NCBI GenBank assembly: GCA_026008535.1
Contig: BRKX01000006.1
Coordinates: 44,256,664 to 44,320,663 of the forward strand
Reading direction: 5' to 3'
Source: Perilla frutescens
Lineage: Eukaryota; Streptophyta; Magnoliopsida; Lamiales; Lamiaceae
Length of the DNA: 64,000 bases
A program made the position numbers and the translations under genes. The notes beneath the pieces were generated by a model. The model ran no database searches, had not been told where the DNA came from, and saw only the letters and a list, made by a program, of their open reading frames with translations. Positions 10,950-22,680 of this stretch are shown piece by piece (the stretch's first letter is position 1; every line of letters begins with the position of its first letter).

Positions 10950-12978
10950 GCGTGTAATCGAATAGAGTCGAGCCAAGTATATATTGTGAAGCTCAAGCTT
11001 GATCTTTTTATTATAGAGCAAGTTTCGAATTTTATTTATCGAATACTTTAAGAGCCACGAGTTCATTTGTGCTTTATCAAGCTTGAACAAAATTCTAAAT
11101 TTAGATTTAAATTTAAATATTCATTATTTATTTTTAAAAATATATTATTTATTCTCAAAAAATATTGTCTTTACTAAAATTCATTATTTTCTTATAATAA
11201 ATAAAGTTAATTGGAGACTTAATATACTTATTACTAATTAAAGTTTAAAAATAAAATTTTATCAAATTAATAATTGTATATTTTAAAGTTAATTTACATA
11301 ACTAGCTTGTGATCACGAGCTAACGAAGGGAGTAGTGCTAAGTTCAAGTTTGATTCGTTTAATTAACGAGCTTGAACAAGCTTTTGTTGAGTTTAAATTC
11401 GAATATATAGCTCACGTGTAGCTTGATTAATTTATGAACCTCTATATCTACGCGTGTGTTTCATAAATGAATATATTTACAACCGTGACATCATTGAGTC
11501 TTACAAAAAAAATGAAGGTTAAAATAAGACTATAGATTTGTATTATAGTAATTGTAACGAGGGCCGCTCCTATAGTGAGGCCAACGAGGCGGACGTCTCA
11601 GGCTCCAAAAATATCAAAAAATTTAGGGATCTTGAATTTTATTTTTTATAGTATTTTATATATGTGTGTGTACGTGTGTGTGTGTGTGTTTATGTAAAAT
11701 TATTCTTTTTTCATTTTTTTTTTAAGAAGATTGATCATATTGATAGAATGGCATGTGTGTTCGATTTTTTTTAGTAGAAACTTAGTCTTTTCTCTTTTGT
11801 GATTGCTTTATTTATTTTTATTAACATTGTTTTTAGGCTCAACATGCTTAGTTCAATAGTGATAAAATAAAAAATAAAAAAGACAGTATATATACACCAT
11901 AACTGAGCCGAAAACAGTGGAAAAATTATTGAACAAACCAAGTAGTTTGGTTGGGTTTTGATTTTATACCTTAGGTAGTGTTCATCCCAAAGGACAAAAA
12001 ACACATAACAAACCAAGTATCTAAATAATTTCATCTAAAGAAATAACATTGAAACTCAAGAAATAATACATGATATATTAATAAATAACAACAAAACATA
12101 CCCAAGTTCAATAATGATAAAATAAAAAATAAAAAATACAATATACATACACCATAACCGAACCGAAATCGATGTAAAAATTATTGAACAAACCAAGTAG
12201 CTCGATTTATGGGGTTTACAAATGGTTGGTTTGGTACAAAACCGAACCGAACTAATAAAACCATAAACCGAATTCTTAATAAAATGAAAACCAAACCAAC
12301 CAAAATAGTTGATACAACCGAACCTAATCGAACCATAATTCTTTGGTTTGTTTAGTTTGGTTTTCGATTTAACTGAAAGTTAATATTTTTTCCTAAATAA
12401 TTATATCTAAAAAAAAATTAATAAGAGGACTTAATAAATAACAAACGATACATTAAATAAATAAATAATAAAATATCCCCTAATTCAATGACGTACATGG
12501 TCACTTATCATTATATCATAAGTCCAATTACAATTACAGTTAAAAGTTCAATACACATAATAATATCACAAATCTTTTTCTTTGAAGTTGAAACACTCTT
12601 GCATTTTGCCCTAGTTCACTAATAATAATATAGTTTTATTTTTGATTTTTTTAATCATATGTGAATGTGTGATGAGAAAAATAAATTATAAAATATAAAT
12701 TAAAAAAATGTAATTTATATACTTTGGTTAGTTCGGTTTTAACCGAAATATTTTTTACTAAATCAAAACCGAATCAAACTATATTTTGGTTTTAATATTA
12801 AAACCGAACCAAAATTAAAGATAAAATCACCAGACCAACCAAACTAAATAACTCGGAATCCTAAACCAAATAACTCGGAATCCTAAATAGTGTTCATGCC
12901 AAGGGGCAAAAACACACAACAGCTTGTACTCTAGGTAGTGTTAATCCCAAAAGGACAAAAAACAAAATTATGAAAATG
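10950..12978. repeat. Degenerate repeats: GAGCT-rich tracts, duplicated 105-bp unit, AACCGAAC motifs
   Basis: No gene is visible. The first part has scattered GAGCT/CAAGCTT words. Around 11565-11615 is a GC-richer piece like the end of a plant hAT element (GAGGCCAACGAGGC and neighbours), but I cannot fix its limits. A unit of about 105 bp at 11847-11955 is repeated directly at 12103-12209. Both copies contain AAAATTATTGAACAAACCAAGTAG. From 12235 to 12860 the motif AACCGAAC and its complement GTTCGGTT recur on both strands. A third word set, GGTAGTGTTCATCCCAAAGG, occurs in variants near 11970, 12886 and 12934. The ORF at 11771-12034 lies inside these repeats and is not supported. Confidence 0.5.
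12963..12978 (-). terminator. Pol III terminator T-tracts after tRNA-Asn
   Basis: On the minus strand, directly after the tRNA 3' end, come short T runs (CATTTTCATAATTTTG), followed by a six-T run further on. This is the usual RNA polymerase III stop signal. Confidence 0.6.
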
Positions 12979-13002
12979 CGCTAGAAGGAGGGGTCGAACC
13001 TC

Positions 13003-13035
<33 letters not shown>

Positions 13036-13052
13036 AACTGAGCTATTCCAGC
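12979..13052 (-). tRNA. trnN-GUU: tRNA-Asn(GUU)
   Basis: A 74-nt cloverleaf reads on the minus strand. The acceptor stem pairs across all seven positions (GCTGGAA with TTCTAGC, one G-T pair), with G as discriminator base. The A box (TAGCTCAGTTGG) and B box (GGTTCGACCCC) are intact. The anticodon loop is CTGTTAA, giving anticodon GTT for asparagine. There is no intron and no encoded CCA, as expected for a plant nuclear tRNA. T-tracts follow. It looks functional, although it sits amid degenerate repeats. A SINE-derived origin is unlikely because no SINE body follows it. Confidence 0.95.
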
Positions 13053-13991
13053 AAGTTTGTTAAAATTGTCATCTTATTTTATTTAATACTAATTTAGAGA
13101 TGATAAGAATGTGTGCACGAGTGAACTGTCGATCTAGTATCAACAAACTCAGAATTGATCAGTTTGTCATTAAGTCGAACTCAAGTATTAAAAAAATATC
13201 GAGATTCACTCATTAACCTATAAGTGTGAATCGGGTTTTAAAAAAATATAAATCAAATTATTATTTTATTTTTTTAAAATAATTACTTAATGTGACATAT
13301 TAAAATAACAGAGTTATGTCATAATTGATGAAATATAATTTTAATAAAGAAAATTTGTTGAAACTGACATTTTTATATGATAAATATATAAAAGTTCACT
13401 TAAATTCTTAATCATTAGTAACTTTTTCTATAAATTAGGTTACTGGCTTATATTGAGCTAATTTACGAGCTTTTGAGCTGGGTGCTACAAATATTTGAAA
13501 ACGACTTGCGCTCTTGAGTTGAGACTCATCTAGCTTTTCTTCAGTTGAACGCCAGTCTGCTTAAATCATTTGGGGGGGGGGGGATATATAAAATTTATAA
13601 TTAAATTTAATCCGGTGAATAAAATCAAAGTTTAAATTATAGTTCCCATACGTCAAAAGACATATACTTATCTTACATATATATGTATGTATTTAAATGT
13701 AGCCAGTTGGCCACACATTCATCTGAATGAGTCAGATAAATTAACACCGATCAACAGTACTTCTATTACACATACACATATAAAACAAAATAGCAATTTC
13801 TCCCTAAAATAAACTGAATAATAATTTGAAATATATATAAACAATGCTGAAGGATGAAGGATTGAAGACGTACAAATTTACAACAATAGAACAAAATACA
13901 TAACGAATCAAGAAATAAGAAGAAAAACAAATATTGAGACAAGATCAAATCAAAATATAAAGTCCTACATATATATATATGAATTCATAAC
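13053..13991. other. AT-rich intergenic DNA between tRNA-Asn and the LEA_2 stop codon
   Basis: No gene is visible. It holds a G homopolymer at about 13571-13583, GAGCT words like those at 10950-11450, and TA-rich microsatellites. The part at 13715-13830, some 160-280 bases 3' of the LEA_2 stop, is closely matched by 32596-32717 elsewhere in the window. The minus-strand ORF at 13766-13948 is a low-complexity chance ORF. Confidence 0.6.
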
Positions 13992-14546
13992 CTAATTGCA
14001 CCTCAAACCCTCAACCTGCCTCGTGCCCAAATTGACAGTCCAATCACAGTTCATCTGTCCAGATTTCTTCTTCTTGATCACCTTCATCAAATGCACCTTT
14101 CCATTCAATTTTGCTTGGCTGCTAAGCCTCAAAACTCCAGAATTTATCTCATTCACCAAGTTACTATCATTCACTCTGTCCGTACTAACATCCACAGCGA
14201 TGTTAAACCTCTGCGTTTTTCTGGCCTTGGTACGCCCCCGGGGAATGGCAGCTTCCCCGATTGGCACACCATTGTACAATATGACAAGCGTGCTGTTATC
14301 ATACTTGAAATGGCCAAAGTTGGTGTTTTTTATGGCAAATTGTGTGAGCAGCCTCATGTTGATGGAGGTGGCTGCGTTGCTGTTGGAGCTGAAGCTTTCG
14401 ACTGCCATGGCGTTGAACCTCACCTTAGGGCTCTTGATCTTCATAACTGTGAGGGCAAAGACTGCAATCACCGCTGTCTGAAACACTACGAATAATGCGA
14501 CGTAAGCTAAGCATTTCTTGCGGCTTCTTCCTTCTCCCTTAGACAT
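13992..14546 (-). CDS. LEA_2-family membrane protein (NHL/LEA14-like, At1g64065 type)
   Basis: This intact, intronless gene encodes 184 residues and is the only intact protein-coding host gene I can support. It has a short basic N-terminus (GRSRKK), one membrane segment at about residues 13-36 (rich in Ala, Val and Phe), and a LEA_2 domain from about 65 to 175, recognisable from FAIKNTNFGHFKYDNSTLVI and NGVPIGEAAIPRG. The family includes NDR1/HIN1-like proteins, anchored in plasma or endomembranes with the LEA_2 domain facing outward. They are linked to stress and defence; the exact role of this protein is unknown. The start at 14546 is the first ATG after a leader with a TATA box near 14700. 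It lies between tRNA-Asn and a Copia insertion 0.6 kb upstream. Confidence 0.92.
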   Translation of the reverse strand: MSKGEGRSRKKCLAYVALFVVFQTAVIAVFALTVMKIKSPKVRFNAMAVESFSSNSNAATSINMRLLTQFAIKNTNFGHFKYDNSTLVILYNGVPIGEAAIPRGRTKARKTQRFNIAVDVSTDRVNDSNLVNEINSGVLRLSSQAKLNGKVHLMKVIKKKKSGQMNCDWTVNLGTRQVEGLRCN

Positions 14547-15137
14547 TTTTGCAAAGAGGTTTTGAATTTGTTTTTCTTAATTTCCTGTTATTGTTAGCTT
14601 GTGTTTTTTTTTTCTTGAATGGGATAAGAGTATGTAAGAGATGAAAGAGAAGTAGGAAATTGGATGAGTATTTGTGTTGAAGGTGTAGAAAATGGGAGTG
14701 TATATATAGGAAAAATACAATTACTCGTTGAAGTAGATAGGTGGCTGAATTTTCAAACTATTGCTGCTAGGCGCGTTTTGAATGACCTTGACTTAGTGCA
14801 ATGTAAAAGGAAGTAAGCGAGTAAGCAGCAGAAGTTTCTGTTGTATGTTATATGCATATAAATATAATTTTATATATATATGTGTGTGTGTGTATGTGTG
14901 TGTGTATTGTATGTGTGTGTCCCGGAAGGACACATATCTTTATTTTATTCGTTCAACTTAAGACAACTTTTGTAACCTTCACGTAATTGTCAGCATCTTA
15001 TCCTTTCCATTATTTTTTTCTTTTAAAGATATGCACCATCTAGATGCACAGTGCAGTGGCATTTCGGACCCCACGGCAGAACGAAGAAAAAAAACCCAAA
15101 TATATTTTTTTCACAATATGTTTAACTTTCTTCTACT
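14547..15137. other. LEA_2 5' UTR and promoter region, then AT-rich DNA
   Basis: On the minus strand this is the upstream region of the LEA_2 gene: leader with CT-rich sequence, TATA box near 14700, then a GT microsatellite (about 14880-14920) and AT-rich sequence up to the Copia target site. I see no other gene. Confidence 0.6.
14698..14710 (-). promoter_or_regulatory. TATA box of the LEA_2 gene
   Basis: On the minus strand CCTATATATACAC lies about 155 bases before the LEA_2 ATG, giving a plausible transcript start near 14670 and a 5' UTR of about 120 bases. No other core element was identified. Confidence 0.6.
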
Positions 15138-15142
15138 ATTGT

Positions 15143-15470
15143 TGTTAATATGTTTTGAATCTACCGTTTCATTGAGCTGGTCAGGGGTCTCAAGGGGGGC
15201 GACGTCTCCCTTACTGGGGTCCCGGGGGGGGAGGGGCGGAGACGCCCCCGACCCAACGGTATGCAGTTTTAGGCTTTAAGCCCAAAATTGGTATTTTATC
15301 TCAGTGCTTTATATATGGTCTTTGAGATCCGTAATCTGTAACTTAGCCGCATAATAAAAATTTTTCTCCTCTCTGTCCGTGGACGTAGCCAAATTGGTGA
15401 ACCACGTAAATCTGTGTCTACTTTACGTTTCTGTTTTGTTTTTTGCTCAATAATCCTTTTCTGTCACACA
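15143..15470 (+). repeat. 5' LTR of the Tork-type Copia
   Basis: Starts TGTTAATATG after the ATTGT target repeat and ends CTGTCACACA before the primer site. It contains a GC-rich segment at about 15186-15271 that is absent from the 3' LTR. Excluding that segment the two LTRs match throughout. Confidence 0.88.
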
Positions 15471-15473
15471 AGC

Positions 15474-15485
15474 TGGTATCAAGAG
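15474..15485 (+). other. Primer-binding site of the Tork-type Copia
   Basis: TGGTATCAAGAG, the Copia primer site for initiator tRNA-Met with one base difference from the common TGGTATCAGAG, three bases after the LTR end. Confidence 0.8.
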
Positions 15486-15542
15486 TCTGGTCATTTCGAT
15501 CAGGGATTTCTGCACTGTTACGATTTTTTGAGCCGATCGAGA

Positions 15543-16430
15543 ATGTCTGTTTTCAACGTAAAGGTTAACAAATTCACCAGGAGAAATAGTTTTGGTTTAT
15601 GGCAGATCAAGATGCGATCTCTATTGAAGCAGCAGGGTTTGTGGGCGCCCCTGTGAGGAAAGAAGAAATCTGAGGATGTAGATGAAGAAGAGTGGAATAC
15701 CCAAGAAGAAAAGGCCCATTCGATTATCCTGCTATGTCTGTCTGACGATGTTATAGTCGAAGTTTTTGATCAGAAAACTGCCAATGGTCTCTGGAAGAAG
15801 TTAGAGAGCCTCTATATGACGAAGTCTTTGACCAACAAGTTGCTTCTGAAGCAACGTCTATTCCGTTTACGCATGTAGGAAGGTACACCCCTTCGGGATC
15901 ATCTAGACAAATTAAACAAAATTTTGCTAGATTTGCGTAATATTGATGTTAAAGTAGAAGATGAGGACGCTGCTTTAATTCTGTTAGTATCTTTGCTTGG
16001 ATCGTATGAGAATTTTATTGAACCGTTTATTATTGGAAAAGATACTTTGTGTCTAGAAGATGTTCGATCTGCCCTCCACAGTAGAGAAGACCGTCAACAG
16101 GCAACTGGCTCGGACACAGAAAATCAGGCATCGGGGCTGTTTGTGGGTCAGGGACAAAAGAAATCTGGGAAGAAAACTAGGAAGTCGAACTATAAAGGTT
16201 CAAACGGTCCTAACCCCAAAGACATCTGCAATTACTGTAAAGAACCAGGGCACTGAAAGAATGATTATCCTAAGAAGAAGAGGAAGCAGGAGAAGAAAGA
16301 GGGTGTTGGCAGTTCTGCAACTGTGGCAGAAACTGATACGAATTCTGAAGAAGATCTGGCTTTGGTTGCAGCTGGACAGTCACATCGTAATGATGTGTGG
16401 GTTCTTGATTCTAGGAATCATACCACATTT
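15543..16430 (+). pseudogene. Tork-type Copia gag and start of protease, broken
   Basis: The gag begins MSVFNVKVNKFTRRN and has a UBN2 domain (region 15600-16100) and a CCHC zinc knuckle (CNYCKEPGH at about 16228-16254). The knuckle's last part is cut by TGA where relatives have Trp. Other in-frame stops are a TGA at 15654-15656 and a TAG near 15877. Past the knuckle, VWVLDS keeps the catalytic protease Asp, but the Gly of the usual DSG is Arg. Frames change several times, so no protein of full length can be made. Confidence 0.85.
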
Positions 16431-19400
16431 GTCCTAACAGGGAGTTCTTTTCGACCTATGAGCAGATAGATGGAGGAAATGTTTCCATGGCCAACAGTGC
16501 TGTCTGCAAGGTGGTTGGAATTGGCTCCATCAGGATACAGACATATGATGGGGTATTCTGCACCTTGAATGAAGTCAGGCATGTTCCATAGATGACGAAG
16601 AAGCTGATATCATCGAGTCTCCTTGACAGCAAGGGTTTCAGTTTCAAAGGTGAATGTGGAGTTATGTATGTTTGTCAAGGTTCAAAGGTGGTTTTGACAG
16701 GCTTGAAACGTGGTACCTTATATTATCTGTGATGTTCCACTATGATAAGTTCTGCTGATGTTGTATCATTCGAAGGTCAGACCATGGATATAACCAGGTT
16801 GTGGCATATGAAGCTCGGTCATATGGGAGAAAGAGGGATAAAGATTTTATCAAAGCCGGATCTTCTTTCTGGGCATAAAGTGCAGAGTCTTGAATTCTGC
16901 GAACATTGTGTGTTTGGGAAGCTTCATCGCAGCAAGTTCCCAAAGAAGGCAGTTTATCAGACCAAGGGGACTCTTGATTACATTCATATGGATTGTTAGG
17001 GTCCGTTACGTGTCGAGTTTATTGGAGGCAACATATTTTTTATGTTTGCGATTGATGACTATTCAAGGATGACTTGGGTAATTATGATGAAACACAAAAG
17101 TGATGCTTTCAAGAGGTTCAAGCAGTGGAAGGCGTTGGTAGAAAATCAGACTGGGAAAAAGATCATGCGACTGCGAACTGATAATGGCCTGGAGTTCTAT
17201 TTGTCTAAGTTTAACGAGTTCTGGAAGGATGAAGGGATTGATCGGCACCACACTATTTAGCATACACCGCAACAGAATGGTATGGCAGAGCGCATGAATC
17301 AGACATTGCTGGAGAGAGCGAGATGCATGCTTTCGAATGTTGGTTTGGCTAGAAAATTCTGGACAGAAGCCGTAAACACGGCGTGCTATCTGATCAACTA
17401 TTGTCCTCACACTGGCATTGATTGGAAGACACCTTACGAGGTATGGTCTCATAAACCTCCAGATTATTCACTATTGAAGGTTTTTGGTTGTACTGTATAC
17501 TATTATGTTAGTGAAGGTAAATTAGAGCCAAGAGCTAAGAAGGGTATATTTGTTGGTTTCGAGGATGGAGTTAAGGGATATAGAATCTAGTCACCTTCAG
17601 AGGATAGAGTTATACTCAGTAGGAATGTGATTTTTGATGAGAATTCTATGCTTAACCCAGCTGTGAAGTCCATTGGTGCAGAAAATTATAGTAGTGTTGA
17701 TAAACAGATGGAGCTACAAGTCATTCTCGATGAGAGTAAATCACAACTCCAAGGTGGAGAAGATCAACATACTACTGTTGAAAGTACAAATTCAGATGTT
17801 CATCTAGTAGCTCGCCAGACAAGCATAGCTGTTGATAGAACTAGGAGAACATGCGTGAAGCCTCCTGTGAGGTACAGTTTTGAGTATATGGTGACTTATG
17901 CATTACAAGTCATTGACGAGGTGGAAGAGGAAGAACCATCTACAGGTGAACCATCCACATACAGAGAGGTTGTTTCAGGTAGTGAGTCGACCTAATGGCT
18001 CGCTGCAATGGGGGAAGAGATGGAATCACTTGCCAAGAATTTGACTTGGGAGCTGGTCAAACGGCCTAAGAGGAGAAAGATTGTTACTTATAAATGGATA
18101 TTCAAGAAGAAGGAAAAAACCACACCTGGTGAGGTTGTGAGATACAAAGCTCGACTAGTTATAAGAGGGTTCACACAGAAGGAAGGGGTTGACTATAATG
18201 AGATATTCTCACCAGTAGTCAGACACACTTCCATTAGAGTGTTACTAGGAATGGTGGCACATCAGGATTTGGAACTTGAGCAACTAGACATGAAGACAAC
18301 TTTTCTACATGGAATGCTCGAAGACGATATCTATATGATTTAGCCAGAGGGGTTCCAAGTTCTGAGGGGGAAGATTATGTTTGCAAGTTGAAGAGGTCCT
18401 TATATGGGTTAAAGCAGTCTCCAAGGCAGTGGTATAAGAGGTTTGACAGTTACATGATCTAGTTAGGATACAAAAGGAGTCTGTATGATTGTTGTGTATA
18501 TCACAACAAAGCTGATGATTGTTTTACGATCTATCTCATTCTGTATGTGGACGATATGCTCATAGCTGTGAAGTCCAAGTCTGATATTCAGAAGTTGAAG
18601 GATCTGCTCAGTGTTGAGTTCAAAATGAAGGATTTGGGTGTTGCTAAGAAAATTCTGAGCATGGAGATATATAGAGAAAGAGAAAAGAAGAAGCTTTTAT
18701 TGTCACATAAGAGTTACATTCAGAAGATCTTGTCTAGATTTGGCATATCTACCGCCAAGCCTATTGATACTCCAAGTGCTGCAAATATTCATTTATCTAC
18801 TGATTATGCACTGAAATATGTAGCTGAGTAAGAGTACATGTCTCGAGTCCCATACTCTAATGCAGTAGGGAGTTTGATGTACGCTATGGTATACATTAGA
18901 CCAGATCTTGCACATGCTGTTAGTGTTGTTAGCAGGTTCATGGGATGACCTGGAAAGGAGCATTGGCAAGTTGTGAAGAGGATTTTTCGTTATCTCAGAG
19001 GTACGTCTGATGTTGGTCTCATTTATGGAGGTAATGCTCACGATTCTGTGGCTGGTTTGTGACTGGAGATGTTGATAGTAGAAGATCTATTACTGGTTAT
19101 GTCTTCACTCTTGGTGGTTTTGTTGTTAGTTGGAAGACAACTTTTTAGGCTACAGTTACTCTGTCTACAACTGAAGCAGAGTATATGACACTAACAAAAG
19201 CTGCTAAAGAGGGAATTTGGTTGAAAGGGCTTGTAGGTGATCTTGGTCTACATCATGATCAAGTTATTGTGTTTTGTGACAGTATGAGTGCAATCTGTTT
19301 GACCAAGGATCAGGTCCATCATGAGAGGACCAAACATATTGATGTGAGGTGTCATTTTCTGAGGAATGAGCAGAGAATCAAGGTGATGAAAGTAGGTACT

Positions 19401-19510
19401 GCTGATAATCCCGCTGACATGTTCACCAAGCCAGTCCCACATAGCAAGTTTCGACACTGTTTGGACTTGCTTAATGTCACAAGCTGTCAGTTGCCCAAGG
19501 AGGGCAAATC
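16431..19510 (+). pseudogene. Tork-type Copia pol (protease rest, integrase, RT, RNase H), broken
   Basis: The remains of pol, read through many stops. GAG-pre-integrase zinc finger: LWHMKLGH ... CEHCVFGK (about 16800-16920). Integrase core: YIHMDC, LRTDNGLEF and the Glu in ERMNQT. The RVT_2 domain follows from about 18020, with the catalytic YVDD at about 18545-18560. RNase H closes it: STTEAEYMTL, FCDSMSA, then NPADMFTKP near 19400. I count at least eight in-frame stops, for example at 16997-16999 (TAG), 17258-17260 (TAG), 17588-17590 (TAG) and 18341-18343 (TAG), besides frameshifts. Many stops fit C-to-T change at Gln or Trp codons. Confidence 0.88.
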
Positions 19511-19589
19511 TGAGGCAGAAAGGAGGAGTCTATTCATCTGGCATTGTAATGATGCATCTGTAAGGAAGATTCAAGTCAAGGTGGAGATT

Positions 19590-19831
19590 TGTTGATATGT
19601 CTTGAATCTACCGCTTCGTTGAGCTGGTCGGGACTTTAAGCCCAAAATTGGTATTTTATCTCAGTGCTATATATATGGTCTTTGAGATTTGTAATCTATA
19701 ACCTAGCTGCATAATAAAATCAGTTCTCTTCTCTGCTCGTGGACGTAGCCAAATTGGTGAACCACATAAATCTGTGTCTACTTTATGTTTCTGTTTTGTT
19801 TTATGCTCAATAATCCTTTTCTGTCACAACA
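19590..19831 (+). repeat. 3' LTR of the Tork-type Copia
   Basis: It starts TGTTGATATG right after the polypurine-like tract AAGGTGGAGATT and ends CACAACA, followed by the ATTGT target repeat. It lacks the GC-rich 86-bp segment of the 5' LTR. Confidence 0.88.
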
Positions 19832-19836
19832 ATTGT

Positions 19837-20670
19837 CTTCGTCGACTAAATTTTGAAAAATTTCAATCAACACTTATAAATATCAGCAATTCTCCTATAC
19901 ATCATCTCAACTCCAATAAAACCCATACATTTCGATAAAAAATGGGTAAAAAATCAGTATCAATCACACTTAAAATTCAAAAAGTATCATGTGTATCATT
20001 AAAAAGTAATTGTTCTCATACTTATCTTATATGAGTTTATGTAGTTCAAATTGTGATTTTTTCCATTCCAATTAATGAGTTTAGTTTTTTTTAAGGTTCT
20101 TGATTTTTAGGGTTCATGGTTTTTTTTAGGGTTCGGAGTTTTTTAGGGTTTTTTTTTATCATTTTTAGGGATTTTTGTTATGTTTTTAGGGTCAACTAAG
20201 GGTTATATTTTTTTTAAAAAATAAATTCATTCACTTTTATTTTAGAGTTCACTAATTTCATTTAGGGTATATATTTATTTCAAAATTAGTTTTTTTTTTC
20301 AATTACCATTTATATCTTTTTTGAAAAAAATTAAATTAATTGTCGAACGCAATGCACGAGTCCATGCATTATTATCGGGCGAGTGCAGTATTTTCGGGCG
20401 AGTGCAGTGCTCAAGTCATCGGATTTAAAAAAAAATCATTCAATTTAATTTTAGGTTTGTTCATTAAATCATTTTAGGGTATACATTTATATTTATTTTA
20501 AAAATATTAAACTAATTCATTTCAATTTTAGGGTTCACTAATTATATTTTAGGGTTTACAAATTTGGAGGAAAAAAACAGAAATGTCGCAAAAAAAATTG
20601 AGAAAAATAATAATTTTTTTTTTCGCGTGTATCGGAGATGGGTAAAAAAAGGCGTAAATGGATCATTGTG
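19837..20670. repeat. AT-rich DNA with scattered telomere-like TTTAGGG motifs
   Basis: No gene is seen. TTTAGGG, the plant telomere unit, occurs at least five times between 20105 and 20191 (irregular spacing of about 15-20 bases) and again near 20263, 20472, 20526 and 20552. Spacing is uneven and the sequence between is poly-T, so this is not a true telomere array. A GCAGT-type short repeat (GGGCGAGTGCAGT) occurs at 20377-20410. Confidence 0.5.
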
Positions 20671-21039
20671 ACCAAATGAGAATAGAGAAAATCTTTTCTA
20701 ACCAAAACTAATCATTCCACCTTTTTTTAACCAAACTTTAATGTTATCTCCTATATGCTCTTACTAAAAATGATGAGGTCCTTTGAAAAATATTTAACTC
20801 AAACTTTTGACTTTTGTTTAATTAAAAAAAAAACAATAGTTTAAAAAAATAGAGACACAAATGAGAGCACATAAACCCGAAAGTAAACGCTCCATGCACA
20901 TTTTTTTGCCCGACAACATTCTACCTGAATTAAATCATGGGCATATCTTAAAAATATTGAATTCCATGATTTATATTCATGTATTCATCATTGGAAATTG
21001 AAATTTGGGTATATGTCGACTATATCATTCCAGAATTTT

Positions 21040-21270
21040 TGGGTCTATATTGTCTCGATAACATGTTTTTCAGGTAAATATTGACCAGGTAGCATGTTTT
21101 TCAGGTCAATATTGACCCGATAGCATGCTTTTCGGTCTAGATTTTCAGGTGAATTTATAGACCAAAAAAATATGATTCCGGTTCTATTTAGACTCGTTAA
21201 CATGTTTTCGGGTTATTATAGACTTGAAATCATAGTTTTCGGATTTATATAGACCCAATAAACGTAACAT
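21040..21270 (+). repeat. Tandem repeat with TATTGACC / ACATGTTTTT units
   Basis: Units of about 35-45 bases repeat the pattern of AACATGTTTTTCAGG followed by TATTGACC-like sequence. Related words (GGTCTATATTGACC) reappear at 22070-22115 and 22790-22855, on both sides of the larger array. Several of these words are near-palindromes. Confidence 0.6.
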
Positions 21271-21289
21271 TTTTAGATTTTAATGTTAA

Positions 21290-22680
21290 TTAATGTATTT
21301 ATTCAAAATCATAAAACGTTACATCATACTAGTTCATTTGATTCAAAATTATAATAAATTGCGCTATATGAGTTCATTTGAAATTGTATAAAATTTTCAT
21401 TTATAATAAATTATGTTTTATAAGTTCATTTCATTCGAAATTATAAGACATTAATTACATTATACTTGTTCATTTGATTTGAAATTATAATTAATTGTGA
21501 TGTATGAGTTCATTTTATTCACAAATTATAGCAATATACATTATACTGGTTCATTTGAAATCAAATTATAATAAATTACACTATATGAGTTCATTTCATT
21601 TGAAATTATATAAAATTACTAGTTCATTTGATTTTAAATTAGAGTAAATATATAAATTCATTTCATTCAAAAGTATAAGACATTATTACATTATACTTAT
21701 TCATTTGATTTGAAATTATAATAAACCGCACTATATAAGTTCAATTTATTCGAAGTTATAAGACATTACATTATAATAGTTCATTTGATTTGAATTTATA
21801 ATAAATTACACTGTATAACTTATTTTCATCTCAACAAATATTATATGAAATGGCATTACACTAGTTCAATTATATGAAATTATAATAAATTGTGATATAT
21901 AAGTTTATTACATTCAAAATTATAAGACACTACATTATACTTGTTCATTTGATTTGAAATTATAATAAAATGCTCCATATGAGTTCATTTCATTTAAAAT
22001 TATATGAAATTAAATTATACTAATTCATTTTATTTGAAATCGTGTATGTATTAACCTGGACATAGGTTATTGAGTCTATATTGACACGATCGAGTCTATA
22101 TTGACCCAGTTGGGTCATTTTAAATTATAAGAAATTACGTTATATTAGTTTATTTGATTTGAATTTATAATAAATTACACTATATACTAGTTCATTTCAT
22201 TTTAAGTTACAATAAATTCCACTATCTAAGTTAATTTTAAAATTATATAAAATTACATTATACTAGTTCATTTGATTTGAATTTATAATAAATTACGCTA
22301 TATGAATTATTTTCATTCAAAATTATATAGGACATTATAGTATACTAGTTCGTTTGATTTGAAATTATAATAAACTTCACTATTCCATTTTATATATTCT
22401 AAATTATAATAAATTCCACTATATAATCTCAACTCATTTGAAATAATAATAAATTGCGTTATACGAGTTCATTTCATTTGAAATTATAAGACATTACATT
22501 ATATTATTATACTAGTTTATTTAATTTGAATTTTATAATAAATCACTATATAAATTATTTTAATTTGAAATTATATAAGACATTACGTTATACTAATTCA
22601 TTTGATTTGAAATTATAATAAAATTCACTATATAAGTTCATTTCATTTAAAATTATTATAAATTCAACTATATAATTATT
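21290..22680 (+). repeat. AT-rich tandem array of TTCATTTGA-TTTGAAATTATAA units
   Basis: About 1.4 kb is built from two alternating units of roughly 40 bases. One reads TTCATTTGATTTGAAATTAT then AATAAATT. The other has TTCATTTCATTYGAAATTAT then a GACATTACATTATA tail. Together they give a higher-order period near 80 bases. Copies differ by point changes and small deletions, so the array is old. Confidence 0.75.

Larger units (their letters stand above)
15143..19831 (+). mobile_element. Complete but dead Tork-type Ty1/Copia retrotransposon
   Basis: The element has two LTRs starting TGTTRATATG and ending CACA/CAACA, flanked by the direct repeat ATTGT (15138-15142 and 19832-19836). The order is LTR, primer site, gag, protease, integrase, RT, RNase H, polypurine tract, LTR, which is the Copia order. 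The gag (KFTRRNSFGLWQIKMRSLLK) and pol motifs suggest the Tork/TNT1 lineage. The two LTRs differ by roughly 20 substitutions over 240 aligned bases by eye, so it is clearly older than the Sirevirus at 33658. Confidence 0.92.

Noticed and set aside
21290..22680. CRISPR-like array
   Set aside because: The repeats are adjacent degenerate AT-rich units without unique spacers of constant length, in a plant nuclear genome.
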